Positions 10,002-18,931 of a DNA stretch of 64,000 nt are shown piece by piece. Position numbers and translations under genes: made by a program. The notes below the pieces were generated by a model. That model searched no databases, was not told the DNA's origin, and saw only the letters and a list, made by a program, of their open reading frames with translations. This stretch comes from CAWCKS01 sp963763485 (GTDB lineage: Bacteria; Pseudomonadota; Alphaproteobacteria; Rhizobiales; Xanthobacteraceae), in NCBI GenBank assembly GCA_963763485.1, contig CAVXOW010000006.1:248001-312000 (forward strand). Direction: 5' to 3'. Numbering within the stretch: the stretch's first letter is position 1; every line of letters starts with the position of its first letter.

Positions 10002-10673
10002 CTACGCTGCTTCGTTCGGCGCCGTCAGCAGGTAACCAAGCCCGCGCACGGTCTGGATGATATCAACGCCGAGCTTCTTGCGGATACGACCAACGAACAC
10101 CTCGATGGTGTTGGAGTCGCGGTCGAAGTCCTGATCGTAGAGATGCTCGACCAGTTCGGTGCGCGACACCACCCGGCCGGAGTGATGCATCAGATAGGCC
10201 AGCAAGCGGTATTCGTGCGAAGTCAGCTTGATCGGATTGCCGTCGACGCTGACCCGCCCCGTGCGCGTGTCGAGCCGCACGCTACCGCAAGTCAGTTCAC
10301 TCTTGGCGTGGCCGGCCGAGCGGCGCAGCAGCGCTCGGATGCGGGCCAGCACTTCTTCGACATGAAACGGCTTTGCCACGTAGTCATCGGCACCGGCATC
10401 AAAACCCTGCACCTTGTCGCTCCAGCGATCGCGCGCGGTGAGGATCAGCACCGGCATCATCTTGCCGGCGCGACGCCATGCCTCGAGCACCGACAGGCCG
10501 TCCATCTTCGGCAGTCCGATGTCGAGGATCACTGCATCGTAGGGCTCGCCCTCGCCGAGGTAGTGCCCCTCCTCGCCGTCAAAGGCGCGGTCGACGACAT
10601 AGCCCGCGTCCGACAGCGCCGCCGTCAGTTGGCGGTTAAGATCCGGATCGTCTTCGACCACAAGCAGGCGCAC
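10002..10673 (-). CDS. feuP: Response regulator, FeuP/PhoP-like
   Basis: Complete 223-aa OmpR-class regulator. The receiver domain has D8/D9, phosphoacceptor D51 in ILDIGLPKMDG and the conserved Lys in VAKPFHVEEV. The C-terminal winged helix carries TSHEYRLLAYLMHH and SNTIEVFVGRIRKKLG. These segments match rhizobial FeuP closely as remembered. It is the first gene of the pair with feuQ and is divergent from the protease gene at 10941, with about 270 bases between them that should hold both promoters. Confidence 0.9.
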   Translation of the reverse strand: MRLLVVEDDPDLNRQLTAALSDAGYVVDRAFDGEEGHYLGEGEPYDAVILDIGLPKMDGLSVLEAWRRAGKMMPVLILTARDRWSDKVQGFDAGADDYVAKPFHVEEVLARIRALLRRSAGHAKSELTCGSVRLDTRTGRVSVDGNPIKLTSHEYRLLAYLMHHSGRVVSRTELVEHLYDQDFDRDSNTIEVFVGRIRKKLGVDIIQTVRGLGYLLTAPNEAA

Positions 10674-10940
10674 ATCAGCCTCCCAGCGCTGTCCGACGAG
10701 CAGAATGCCGAATGCGGTTGAACGACCGATGAACAGCCGGGGCAGCCAAAATTACTTTTCCTTCACCTTTGATCGTCCGCTGATCTTGCGCTCGGAGCAC
10801 CCGGGATCCTGGGTGCGGGCGTTCCGCGCCGCAGCCCGGAGGCTGCTGGCAACGACTAGCATGGCAAACCGCGAGTCGAAAGCTGCGTGCCCGGCCCCCG
10901 GAGGTTGACACGCAGCGCACAGCGAGGCTCTCGTCGATAC

Positions 10941-11708
10941 GTGAAGCCATTCCATACCACCATTGCGGCCGTCGTCGTCGCGACGGCGATCGTGTCTCCA
11001 GCTCAGGGCATCGTCGGCGGCGGCAGCGCCGCACCCGACGGCATTGCGCACAGCGTCGTCACCGTGGTTGGCTCGCGCGGCAATTTCTGCACGGGCGCGC
11101 TGATCGCACCCGATCTGGTGCTGACGGCCGCGCATTGTGTGATACCAGGCGCAAGCTACAAGGTCGTCGACTACGGCGACAAGCCGGCGAAACTGCTCGA
11201 TACGCGCAACGTCGCGACACATCCGTCGTTCAACTTGCAGACCTTGCTCGGCCATCGCGCGACCGCAGACGTCGCGCTGCTGCAGCTTGCTGCGAGAGCG
11301 CCGTCGGGGGCGGCGCCGGCGCCAACAAGTATTCCACAAATTCCGATCGAGGTCGGCACCCGCTTCACTGTCGCGGGGATGGGCGTCTCGATCCGCGGCG
11401 ACGGACGCTCCGGCGGCGTGATCCGAGCCGCGGGGCTCGTCGCGACAGGCAAGCCGGGAACTCTGCAAATCCGGCTGGTCGATGCGCTAACGCAAGGAGC
11501 GCGCGACGGGCTCGGCGCTTGCACGGGAGATTCCGGTGCGCCGGTGTTCGAGGACCAGCAGGGCAAGGCCGTCATCATCGGCGTCGTCAGTTGGTCGACC
11601 GGACCGAACAACTCTGTTGGCTGTGGCGGCCTCACCGGAGTAACGCCCCTCACGCTTTACCGCGACTGGATCCTGCAGACCGCGCGCGTCTGGGGTTCGC
11701 GACTTTAG
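10941..11708 (+). CDS. Secreted trypsin-like serine protease (S1 family)
   Basis: Small chymotrypsin-fold protease, about 255 aa. GTG at 10941 opens a signal peptide (VKPFHTTIAAVVVATAIVS). A possible mature terminus IVGGGSAAPDG follows, resembling the activation site of trypsins. The triad is visible: His in VLTAAHCVIP, Asp in ADVALLQL, Ser in CTGDSGAPVFE. Cys residues in CTGALIAPD...AAHC and CTGDSGAP...GCGG suit the usual disulfides. S1A proteases with an IVGG start are uncommon in alphaproteobacteria but recur in Bradyrhizobium. The frame is open back to 10887; that part overlaps the likely promoter region. Confidence 0.85.
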   Translation: MKPFHTTIAAVVVATAIVSPAQGIVGGGSAAPDGIAHSVVTVVGSRGNFCTGALIAPDLVLTAAHCVIPGASYKVVDYGDKPAKLLDTRNVATHPSFNLQTLLGHRATADVALLQLAARAPSGAAPAPTSIPQIPIEVGTRFTVAGMGVSIRGDGRSGGVIRAAGLVATGKPGTLQIRLVDALTQGARDGLGACTGDSGAPVFEDQQGKAVIIGVVSWSTGPNNSVGCGGLTGVTPLTLYRDWILQTARVWGSRL

Positions 11709-11717
11709 CATCGCTCG

Positions 11718-11870
11718 TCATGTCTTGAAGAAAATGAACCAGACGATCGCAAACGCAACGATGACGAGCCCGGTGCTCCACACCAGCACGTTGCGCACGG
11801 AGGGACCGCGTTCGGCCTGACGCGCCTCGCGCGCCGTCTCGATGATCACGTCGCCGCGCTTCTCAACCAT
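11718..11870 (-). CDS. Small C-tail-anchored hypothetical protein
   Basis: About 50 aa: a short charged N-terminus (MVEKRGDVIIETAREARQ) then one membrane helix (NVLVWSTGLVIVAFAIVWFI) at the very C-terminus. ATG 11870 is chosen because a strong GGAGAGG site sits just upstream. An in-frame extension to 11957 or 11978 would add a helical segment and overlap the efflux gene, and cannot be excluded. It follows the efflux pump gene and converges with the protease gene, with 9 bases between their stops. Confidence 0.65.
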   Translation of the reverse strand: MVEKRGDVIIETAREARQAERGPSVRNVLVWSTGLVIVAFAIVWFIFFKT

Positions 11871-11937
11871 CGCCCTCTCCAATCGCTCGATTGATTGGCC
11901 AACGCGACGGCGGAGAGCCAGTTCCGACGGAACCCGG

Positions 11938-13458
11938 TTACTCGACAGCGACTGCATCCGTGTCAGGCGGACCGGCAAGGGGCCGCTCCTCCATCAGAAT
12001 GACGGCGAGGCACGCCAGCGCCATCATCAGCGCCGCGGCTGCAAAGATCGGTCGAAATGCCACAACGGTATCGGCTGCCGGCAGATCGTGAGTGATATCG
12101 ACGGCGTGGCCGTTCAAGGCAACACGCGTGCCGAGCGCCGCCAGCAGGATCGCTGTGAATGCCGCTACCGTGAACGATGAGGTCATCGAACGGAAGAAAT
12201 TGGCAGCTCCGGTCGCGGTACCAACCTGATAGCGCTGCACCGCATTTTGAAGCGCGACCGTCGATGTTGGAAATCCGGTGCCGAGACCCAGCGAGCCGGT
12301 TGCCAGCAGCGTGAGAAACAGCCAGAGCGGCAGTGGCGTGAACGCAGCGATCGCTGCGAACATCATAGCCGCAATGGCCATGCCCGCGATCGCCACCCAT
12401 TTATAATGGTGCATCCGGCTCATCACCCGTCCAACAGCCGTTGAACCGATAACGGACACCGCAACGAGCGGGATCAACGCCAGCCCGGCCTGACTAGCCG
12501 CGAGGCCGTAGACCACTTCATAGTAGAGCGGCAGGTAGACCGTGAGCCCAATCGTCGTACCGAGCGTAAGGCTGCCGATCGTCATCGCGAACGGCACCAC
12601 GGTGCCGCTCATTAACGACAGCGGCAGGAACGGTTCAGCGGTGCGGCGGGCGTGCCACAGGAAAATACCGGTGAGCACGAGGGCCGCGGCAATCATCGAG
12701 AGGATCTCGGGCGAGCGCCAGGCGAAGCGGATGCCGCCCCACGTCAGCACGAGGAGCACAACGATCGCCGCGGACATCAACAGCAGGCCGCCCATCCAGT
12801 CGAGTTCGCGATGCCGATGATGCAGCGGGATGCGCTTCATCTTGGGCAGCAACACAGCCATCGCCGCGACGCCGAGCGGCAGGTTGATCCAGAAGATCAC
12901 CGACCAGTCGAGATACTCGGTCATCACGCCGCCCAGGATCGGACCACCGATGCCGGCCGCAGCCCAAACCGCGCTGAAGTAGGCTTGGTACTGGCCGCGC
13001 TCGCGCGGCGTAATCACGTCGGCGATAATGGTCTGCACGACCGGAAGAATGCCCCCGCCACCGGCACCCTGCAAAGCACGGGCGAGAATGAGCACGATCA
13101 GATTCGGCGCGAGCCCGCACAGGACTGAGCCGACAATGAACAACAACAACGACAACGTGATCGTCACGCGACGCCCGTAGATGTCGCTCAAGGTGCCGAA
13201 CACCGGCGCCATCGCGGTCGACGATACGAGATAGGCTGTGATCACCCACGACAGGTTGCTGACGTCGTGAAACTGCTGCCCAATGGTCGGCAGTGCGGTG
13301 GCGACGATGGTTTGGTCGAGCGCCGCGAGAAACATCGCCAGCATCAGGCTCGCCATGATCGCACGTAATTCGCTCTGGTTGAGCGGCGCTCTGTCCTCGC
13401 CCGGCGGAGCCTTGCCGGCCGCTGTCGCGCGGTCTTGTTCTTTTACGCGCTGATCCAT
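11938..13458 (-). CDS. DHA2-family (EmrB/QacA-type) MFS efflux transporter
   Basis: 506-aa drug:proton antiporter with about 14 membrane helices. Helix 1 carries ALDQTIVATALPTIGQQF, the DHA2 motif D1. Motif A follows between helices 2 and 3 (GTLSDIYGRRVTI), and motif C appears as AAGIGGPILGGVMTEYLDW. A good ribosome site (GGAG, 5-6 nt) precedes ATG 13458. No membrane-fusion partner or local regulator is adjacent, so it probably acts alone. Confidence 0.92.
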   Translation of the reverse strand: MDQRVKEQDRATAAGKAPPGEDRAPLNQSELRAIMASLMLAMFLAALDQTIVATALPTIGQQFHDVSNLSWVITAYLVSSTAMAPVFGTLSDIYGRRVTITLSLLLFIVGSVLCGLAPNLIVLILARALQGAGGGGILPVVQTIIADVITPRERGQYQAYFSAVWAAAGIGGPILGGVMTEYLDWSVIFWINLPLGVAAMAVLLPKMKRIPLHHRHRELDWMGGLLLMSAAIVVLLVLTWGGIRFAWRSPEILSMIAAALVLTGIFLWHARRTAEPFLPLSLMSGTVVPFAMTIGSLTLGTTIGLTVYLPLYYEVVYGLAASQAGLALIPLVAVSVIGSTAVGRVMSRMHHYKWVAIAGMAIAAMMFAAIAAFTPLPLWLFLTLLATGSLGLGTGFPTSTVALQNAVQRYQVGTATGAANFFRSMTSSFTVAAFTAILLAALGTRVALNGHAVDITHDLPAADTVVAFRPIFAAAALMMALACLAVILMEERPLAGPPDTDAVAVE

Positions 13459-13650
13459 CGGAACTCCGCAGCCGCATATTGCCCGGCCACCATCGCTGCT
13501 ATGCTATTCCATAGAGCAAGCCGTCGGCCTTCGTTATCCCGCCCCATGCATGCCAGTGTCGCGGTGCGCCCCAGAAGGTGACACTCAGCAGACACACGCC
13601 TTCGTGGTTCGACTGGCGTACCGACGAAGATGCCGCCGGATCGTCATGCG

Positions 13651-14160
13651 TCAGCGCGGCCCCCTGCCACGCGCATGCTTTGGAAATTGGCCGGGCCACT
13701 TGACGATGTGGTCTTCCCAATCGGCGAGCGGAATCTCGTCCTCGCTGCCGACGACGCGCCCGCGCACCGAAATGCCGGCCTCGTGCACGGTGTCAGGGTC
13801 GCCCGAAATGAGGGGATGCCACCAATAGAGATCGCGGCCGTCTGCCACGAGCCGGTAGGCGCAGCTTGGCGGCAGCCAGTTGAGTCGACGGACGTTCTGC
13901 GGCGTCAGCCGCACGCAATCAGGCACCTTTTCGCTGCGATGCGCATAATCGCGGCACGCGCACAGCCCGGCGTCGAGCAGCCGGCAGGCGATGTGGGTGA
14001 AGTGGATCTGCCCGGTATCTTCATCCTCCAGCTTTTCCAGGCAGCAGCGCGCGCAGCCGTCGCACAGGCTCTCCCACTCGGCCTCCGTCATCTCCTCCAA
14101 GCTCTTGGTTTTCCAGAATGAATTGGCTTGGGCCGGATCGTCCTCAGGTTTTTTCGACAC
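13651..14160 (-). CDS. YcgN-family cysteine cluster protein (UPF0260)
   Basis: 169 aa with the family's cysteine pattern CDGCARCC near residue 33, then ACRLLDAGLCACRDY and PDCVRL, likely binding zinc or an iron-sulfur cluster. The C-terminal part (YWWHPLISGDPDTVHEAGIS) is also typical of YcgN/YkgJ proteins. Cytosolic; the biochemical role is not established. About 190 bases to the efflux gene and 258 to the PBP gene contain no further credible ORF. Confidence 0.88.
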   Translation of the reverse strand: MSKKPEDDPAQANSFWKTKSLEEMTEAEWESLCDGCARCCLEKLEDEDTGQIHFTHIACRLLDAGLCACRDYAHRSEKVPDCVRLTPQNVRRLNWLPPSCAYRLVADGRDLYWWHPLISGDPDTVHEAGISVRGRVVGSEDEIPLADWEDHIVKWPGQFPKHARGRGPR

Positions 14161-14418
14161 AGTTCAACCATCCTGATCTTGATGACATCGCAAGCGCATG
14201 GGCCTTGTTGCCGTTAACTACTCCGAGAACCGTGCTTAAATCCGTTGGCCTGATCCCCCGCCTCCGCTAAAAGGTCAAGGAATCCAACGGAGTGATCGCG
14301 CGAATCGGCGCCGTCAAAGCGCCATGGACACTCCGCAGTATAACGTTTCCGCCGCGATATCGCCTGCCCCGACGCCCACCGTGCGCGCCGGCTGGCGTTA
14401 CGGTGATCAGTTCAAGGC

Positions 14419-16671
14419 TTGAGCGTGCCCAGGATCAGGTTCCAGGATTTAGTCAGGCGGTTCCGGCAGCGGATGCTGGACGTCGATGCGCGCATCGACT
14501 CTGGCTTGTTCAAGTCATTCGCATCGCTGCGCGAGTACTGGGAGCGCTACTCCGCTTTCATGGATCGCTTCCACGTCGGCCGCTGGCCGCGCTGGGTGTT
14601 CATCGAGCCGTTGTCCGAGGCAGCGACCCTCGGCACCGGTGGCTTGATCCTGATGCTGGCGCTGGCGCAGCCGGCGTTCCGCGAGACCGCCGACGAGGAC
14701 TGGCTGAAGAAATCCGATCTCGCCGTCACCTTCCTCGACCGCTACGGCAACCCGATCGGCAGCCGCGGCATCAAGCACAACGATGCAATTCCGCTCGAGG
14801 AAATTCCCGACCACCTGATCAAGGCGACACTGGCGACCGAAGACCGGCGCTTCTACGACCACTTCGGCATCGACGTCGCCGGCACCTTCCGCGCGCTGAT
14901 CACCAACGCGCAGGCCGGCGGCGTGCGCCAGGGCGGTTCGTCGATCACCCAGCAGCTCGCGAAGAACCTGTTCCTGTCGAACGAGCGCACCATCGAACGC
15001 AAGGTCAACGAGGCGTTCCTCGCGATCTGGCTCGAGGCGCGGCTGACCAAGAACGAGATCCTGAAGCTCTATCTCGACCGCGCCTACATGGGCGGCGGCA
15101 CCTTCGGCGTCGACGGCGCCGCGCATTTCTATTTCAACAAGTCGGCACGCGACGTGAACCTTGCGGAAGCCGCGATGCTCGCCGGCCTGTTCAAGGCGCC
15201 GACCAAGTTCGCCCCGCACATCAACCTGCCGGCCGCGCGCGCCCGCGCCAACGTCGTGCTCGACAACCTGGTCGACGCCGGCTTCATGACCGAAGGTCAG
15301 GTGTTCGGCGCCCGCCGCAATCCGGCCTCGGTGGTCGACCGCCGCGACGAGAACTCGCCGAACTACTTCCTCGACTGGGCGTTCGACGAGATGCGCAAGC
15401 TCGTCGACACCTTCCCGAAATCCTATAACGAACGGGTCTTCGTGGTCCGCACCACGATCGACATGAACCTGCAGCGCGCCGCTGAAGAGACGATCGAAAA
15501 CGAACTCCGCCAGTTCGGGCGCGACTATCATGCGACTCAGGCGGCAACCGTTGTCGCCGATCTCGACGGTGGCGTGCGCGCCATGGTCGGCGGCCGCGAC
15601 TACGGCGCGAGCCAGTTCAACCGCGCGGTCGACGCCTACCGCCAGCCGGGCTCGTCGTTCAAGCCCTATGTCTACACCACGGCCCTCCTGAACGGCTTCA
15701 AGCCGACTTCGGTGGTGGTCGACGGTCCGGTCTGCATCGGCAACTGGTGCCCGCACAATTTCTCCGGCGGCTATTCCGGGGCGGTGACGCTGACCCAGGC
15801 GATCACGCGCTCGATCAATGTCATCCCGGTCAAGCTTTCGATCGCACTCGGCGGCAAGGATGGCCCGAAGGCCGGCCGCGCCAAGATCGTCGAGGTGGCG
15901 CGCCGCTTCGGCATCAAGGCCCCACTGCCAGATACGCCCTCGCTGCCGATCGGCGCCGACGAGGTGACCGTGCTCGAGCACGCTGTCGCCTATGCAACGT
16001 TCCCCAACAAGGGCAAGGCGGTGACGCCGCACGCGGTGCTCGAGGTGCGCACCGGCGCAGGAGATCCCGTCTGGCGCTACGACCGCGACGGACCGAAGCC
16101 GAAGCAGGCGATCCCGGCGTCCGTTGCCGCCGACATGGCCGAGATGATGAGCCATGTCGTCGAGGAAGGCACCGCGCGGCGCGCCCGGCTGGACGGCATT
16201 CCCGCCGCCGGCAAGACCGGCACCACCAACGCGTTCCGCGACGCCTGGTTCAATGGCTACACCGGCAATTTCGTCTGCGCGGTGTGGTTCGGCAACGACG
16301 ATTATTCGCCGACCAACCGCATGACCGGCGGCTCGCTGCCGGCGCAAACCTGGCACGACATCATGGTGGTTGCGCACCAGGGTGTGGAGGTCAAGGACGT
16401 CGCCGGCATAAAGACGCCGGGCAAGCAGCCGGAATCGGCGCCGGCGCAGTCGGCGATGGCGCGCGCCGCGGATCCCGGTTCCGCACCGCCGCCGATTCTG
16501 ACGCGGCGCGGCGCCGATATCCTTGTGCAGGTCGAGAAGGCAATGGATGACGCGGCAAAAACCTTGATCGATACACCGCCGGCGCCCAGGCCCGCGGCGT
16601 CGACGACGGCGCTGCCGTTCCCGGACAATCTTGCGTCGGCCGCGCCAGACGGCGCGCCACGCAAGAACTGA
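14419..16671 (+). CDS. mrcA: Class A penicillin-binding protein 1A
   Basis: Bifunctional peptidoglycan synthase, 750 aa. A membrane anchor near residues 68-90 is followed by the GT51 glycosyltransferase domain (ATEDRRFYDHFGIDVAG with catalytic Glu; GGSSITQQLAKNLFL; ERKVNEAFLAIWLE) and a transpeptidase domain with SxxK in QPGSSFKPYV, SxN in TRSINVIPVK and KTGTTNAFRDAW. The C-terminal tail is proline/alanine rich. The listed TTG start is uncertain; GTG 14425 or ATG 14473 are possible. It is followed after 27 bases by a DUF1214/DUF1254 pair on the same strand. This Bradyrhizobium form is not classic PonA, so the symbol is by family only. Confidence 0.92.
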   Translation: MSVPRIRFQDLVRRFRQRMLDVDARIDSGLFKSFASLREYWERYSAFMDRFHVGRWPRWVFIEPLSEAATLGTGGLILMLALAQPAFRETADEDWLKKSDLAVTFLDRYGNPIGSRGIKHNDAIPLEEIPDHLIKATLATEDRRFYDHFGIDVAGTFRALITNAQAGGVRQGGSSITQQLAKNLFLSNERTIERKVNEAFLAIWLEARLTKNEILKLYLDRAYMGGGTFGVDGAAHFYFNKSARDVNLAEAAMLAGLFKAPTKFAPHINLPAARARANVVLDNLVDAGFMTEGQVFGARRNPASVVDRRDENSPNYFLDWAFDEMRKLVDTFPKSYNERVFVVRTTIDMNLQRAAEETIENELRQFGRDYHATQAATVVADLDGGVRAMVGGRDYGASQFNRAVDAYRQPGSSFKPYVYTTALLNGFKPTSVVVDGPVCIGNWCPHNFSGGYSGAVTLTQAITRSINVIPVKLSIALGGKDGPKAGRAKIVEVARRFGIKAPLPDTPSLPIGADEVTVLEHAVAYATFPNKGKAVTPHAVLEVRTGAGDPVWRYDRDGPKPKQAIPASVAADMAEMMSHVVEEGTARRARLDGIPAAGKTGTTNAFRDAWFNGYTGNFVCAVWFGNDDYSPTNRMTGGSLPAQTWHDIMVVAHQGVEVKDVAGIKTPGKQPESAPAQSAMARAADPGSAPPPILTRRGADILVQVEKAMDDAAKTLIDTPPAPRPAASTTALPFPDNLASAAPDGAPRKN

Positions 16672-16698
16672 CGATCGTTCGATGACTTCGGCTTTAAC

Positions 16699-17277
16699 GT
16701 GAGACTGATCTTCATCTCGATCATCGTTCTGGTGCTCGCGAGCGCAATCGGGCTCGGCGCGACCTGGATGACATCGACCCGCGGCACAAACTTTGGCGCG
16801 ATCACGATCGGCGCCTGGACCGCACGGCCGAAGACCGGCACCTCGGAGATCGATCCTTATTCACGCGCCAGTGTGGCGCGCTCCGGCGAGCTGCCGGTCG
16901 GCACCGGTGACGGCATCACCTTCATCGCGTCGACCGACGACAAGGGCCGCACGCTCGACGGTCGCTGCGACGTCGTCGTCTCCGGCACCACGCCGCCGGC
17001 GCGGTTCTGGACCATGACGCTTTACGACACGCAAGGCCAGCTCGTCGCCAACACTTTGCAGCGCTACGGCTTCACCAGCCAGGAGATTGTGCGCGGCTCG
17101 GCCGGCAATTTCGAGGTTCGCATCGCCTCGCGCGCGCGAATCGGCAACTGGCTGCCGACCGGCGGCATCGACAAGTATCTGCTGGTGATGCGGCTCTACG
17201 ACACGCCGGTCGGCGTTGCGACGCGCGGCCAGCGCGACGCGCCGATGCCGCAGATCGCGACGACAGGTTGCCCATGA
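16699..17277 (+). CDS. DUF1214 domain-containing protein
   Basis: 192 aa from a GTG start, with an N-terminal membrane/signal segment (MRLIFISIIVLVLASAIGLG). The body shows the DUF1214 features PPARFWTMTLYDTQGQL and IGNWLPTGG...YLLVMRLYDTP. It is probably periplasmic and membrane-anchored. Its stop overlaps the next ATG by 4 bp (ATGA), so the two proteins are translated together and may form a unit. Molecular role unknown. Confidence 0.88.
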   Translation: MRLIFISIIVLVLASAIGLGATWMTSTRGTNFGAITIGAWTARPKTGTSEIDPYSRASVARSGELPVGTGDGITFIASTDDKGRTLDGRCDVVVSGTTPPARFWTMTLYDTQGQLVANTLQRYGFTSQEIVRGSAGNFEVRIASRARIGNWLPTGGIDKYLLVMRLYDTPVGVATRGQRDAPMPQIATTGCP

Positions 17278-17846
17278 TCCGCTGGCTGTTCACCATCCTC
17301 GGCGGCATCGTGCTGGGCGGCATCGTCCACCTCGTCAGCGTGCTGGCGCTGCCGCGGATTGCGACCAAGGACGCCTATTCGCGACTGACGCAGATATCGC
17401 GCGTCAACGACGTCACCATGCTGCCGCTCGCCGAGCCGCGCAACGCGCTGATGCCGTTCCAGGACCCCGCGTTCGCGACCGCGATCTGCCGTTACGATCT
17501 GTCCGGCGGTTCGATCAAGCTGACCGTGCCGGTCAACCAGGCCTACACCTCGGTGTCATTTTATACGCGGACCGAAGTCCCCTACTACGCGATCAACGAT
17601 CGCTCGGCGGGCCGCAAGGTGATCGAGCTCGACCTGATGACCGCTGAGCAGCACGCCGACCTGCCGGAAGACGAAGACGTCACGGCCGCCGACCGGTTGA
17701 TCATCGATTCACCGACGCTGACCGGTCTCATCGTGATGAAGGCGTTGGCGCCGGAGCCCGACATGATGGTGCAGGCGCAAACCGCACTGGCGTCGTCGAC
17801 CTGCAAGGTCCAGGACCCCACCGCGCCGGTGGCGAAGAAGCGCTGA
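17274..17846 (+). CDS. DUF1254 domain-containing protein
   Basis: 190 aa starting at the ATG that overlaps the DUF1214 stop. An N-terminal helix (IRWLFTILGGIVLGGIVHLV) anchors it. The body includes YDLSGGSIKLTVPVN and VSFYTRTEVPYYAIND, as in DUF1254 proteins, which are commonly found beside or fused to DUF1214. Function unknown. It ends 117 bases before the converging PEP-mutase gene; the gap holds T runs and a near-palindrome GGTAGTGATCGCTACC but no clear terminator. Confidence 0.86.
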   Translation: MIRWLFTILGGIVLGGIVHLVSVLALPRIATKDAYSRLTQISRVNDVTMLPLAEPRNALMPFQDPAFATAICRYDLSGGSIKLTVPVNQAYTSVSFYTRTEVPYYAINDRSAGRKVIELDLMTAEQHADLPEDEDVTAADRLIIDSPTLTGLIVMKALAPEPDMMVQAQTALASSTCKVQDPTAPVAKKR

Positions 17847-17963
17847 TCTCGCGACCAGCGCCGCCGCGAAAGTCACCGATCTCACAGGATTTTTCGGCCA
17901 TTTTTGTGGGGTTTTTGCAAATCCGAATCCCTGGTAGTGATCGCTACCATAATACCGCTACCC

Positions 17964-18816
17964 TCATCGCCGCCGCGCCGCGGCAAACATCGCATTGAGA
18001 TCGCTCTGCGCGGTCTGGCCGGCGGCAAACGCGATGGTGCCCTGCTCGCGCAGTTCGCTGCGCGCTGCGCGCCACAAAGCCGAGCGCCGCGCGCGCGATG
18101 CTGCCGCCGAGGCTGATCCGCTGCACGCCGGCATCGAGCAGCTCGCGGACACTCATCCGCGCCGCGCCAAGTCCGATCACAATGTTCACGGGACCGTCGA
18201 TCTCGCGCACCAGCGTGCTGATCTTTGCGACGTCGGCGACGCCGGGCGGGTAAGAGAGGTCGGCGCCGGCCGCGCGATAGAGATTCGAGCGGCGGATCGC
18301 AACGTTCAGGCCATCGGCGCCGTGCGTAACGAACGCGTCGGTGCGCGCGCAGAGCACGAAATCCGAACCAAGCTCGTCGATCACCGCCCGCGCGGCACGG
18401 ATCCGCTCGACGGCAAGACCTTCGTCGTAGAGTCCCGCGCCCGCCTTCTTGTCCTCGATGTTGCCGCCGGCCAACCCGATTTCGATCGCCATGCGGATCG
18501 TCTCGGCGACAGCCTCCGGCGTATCGCCATAGCCCGCTTCGAGATCGCCGTTCACCGGCGCGTCCGACGCCTCGACGATCTCGCGCATGCGGTCGAACAT
18601 TTCAGCCCGCGTCACCGCAAGCTTCGGATCGCCGACGTCGTAGTCCGGCTTGCCGAGCGAGAAGGCGATGCCGGCGCTGGTGGTTGCGATCGCAGGGAAG
18701 CCGGCTCGTGTCAGAATGATCGCCGAACCTGCGTCCCACGCGTTGGGCATCACGAAGCCGCCGGCTGCTTCGTGCAACGCCTTGAATTTTTTCGCCATCT
18801 CATCGCGCCGAGCCAT
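17964..18816 (-). CDS. Isocitrate lyase/PEP mutase family protein (C-terminal frameshift)
   Basis: TIM-barrel enzyme of the PEP mutase/isocitrate lyase superfamily, about 283 aa when corrected. Visible signatures are FVMPNAWDAGSA near the N-terminus, NGDLEAGYGDTPE, GGNIEDKKAG and FVLCARTDAF, which together supply the magnesium-binding acids. ATG 18816 has GGGAGAG about 9 nt upstream. Near 18073 the frame breaks: the conserved C-terminus (RSELREQGTIAFAAGQTAQ) lies in another frame, and deleting one G (GTG[G]CGC) restores ALGFVRAARSELREQG. Substrate unknown. Divergent from the LysR gene with 115 bases between, so that regulator may control it. Confidence 0.85.
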
Positions 18817-18931
18817 CTGCAGATCTCTCCCGCAAAAATCAAGTTCGCTCGACGCTAGATTTTTTCCGGACTATGCGTCAAATTTGCATTTTCTTGGTCC
18901 TTGATAAGTTTTTTGCATCCGGCACCTATCC

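Noticed and set aside
14515..16377. 620-codon minus-strand ORF opposite the PBP1A gene
   Set aside because: It is the complement of a GC-rich gene with full PBP1A motifs; its translation has no family features.
17932..17947. Near-palindrome GGTAGTGATCGCTACC as a terminator between converging genes
   Set aside because: It has an internal mismatch and no adjacent T run in either direction.
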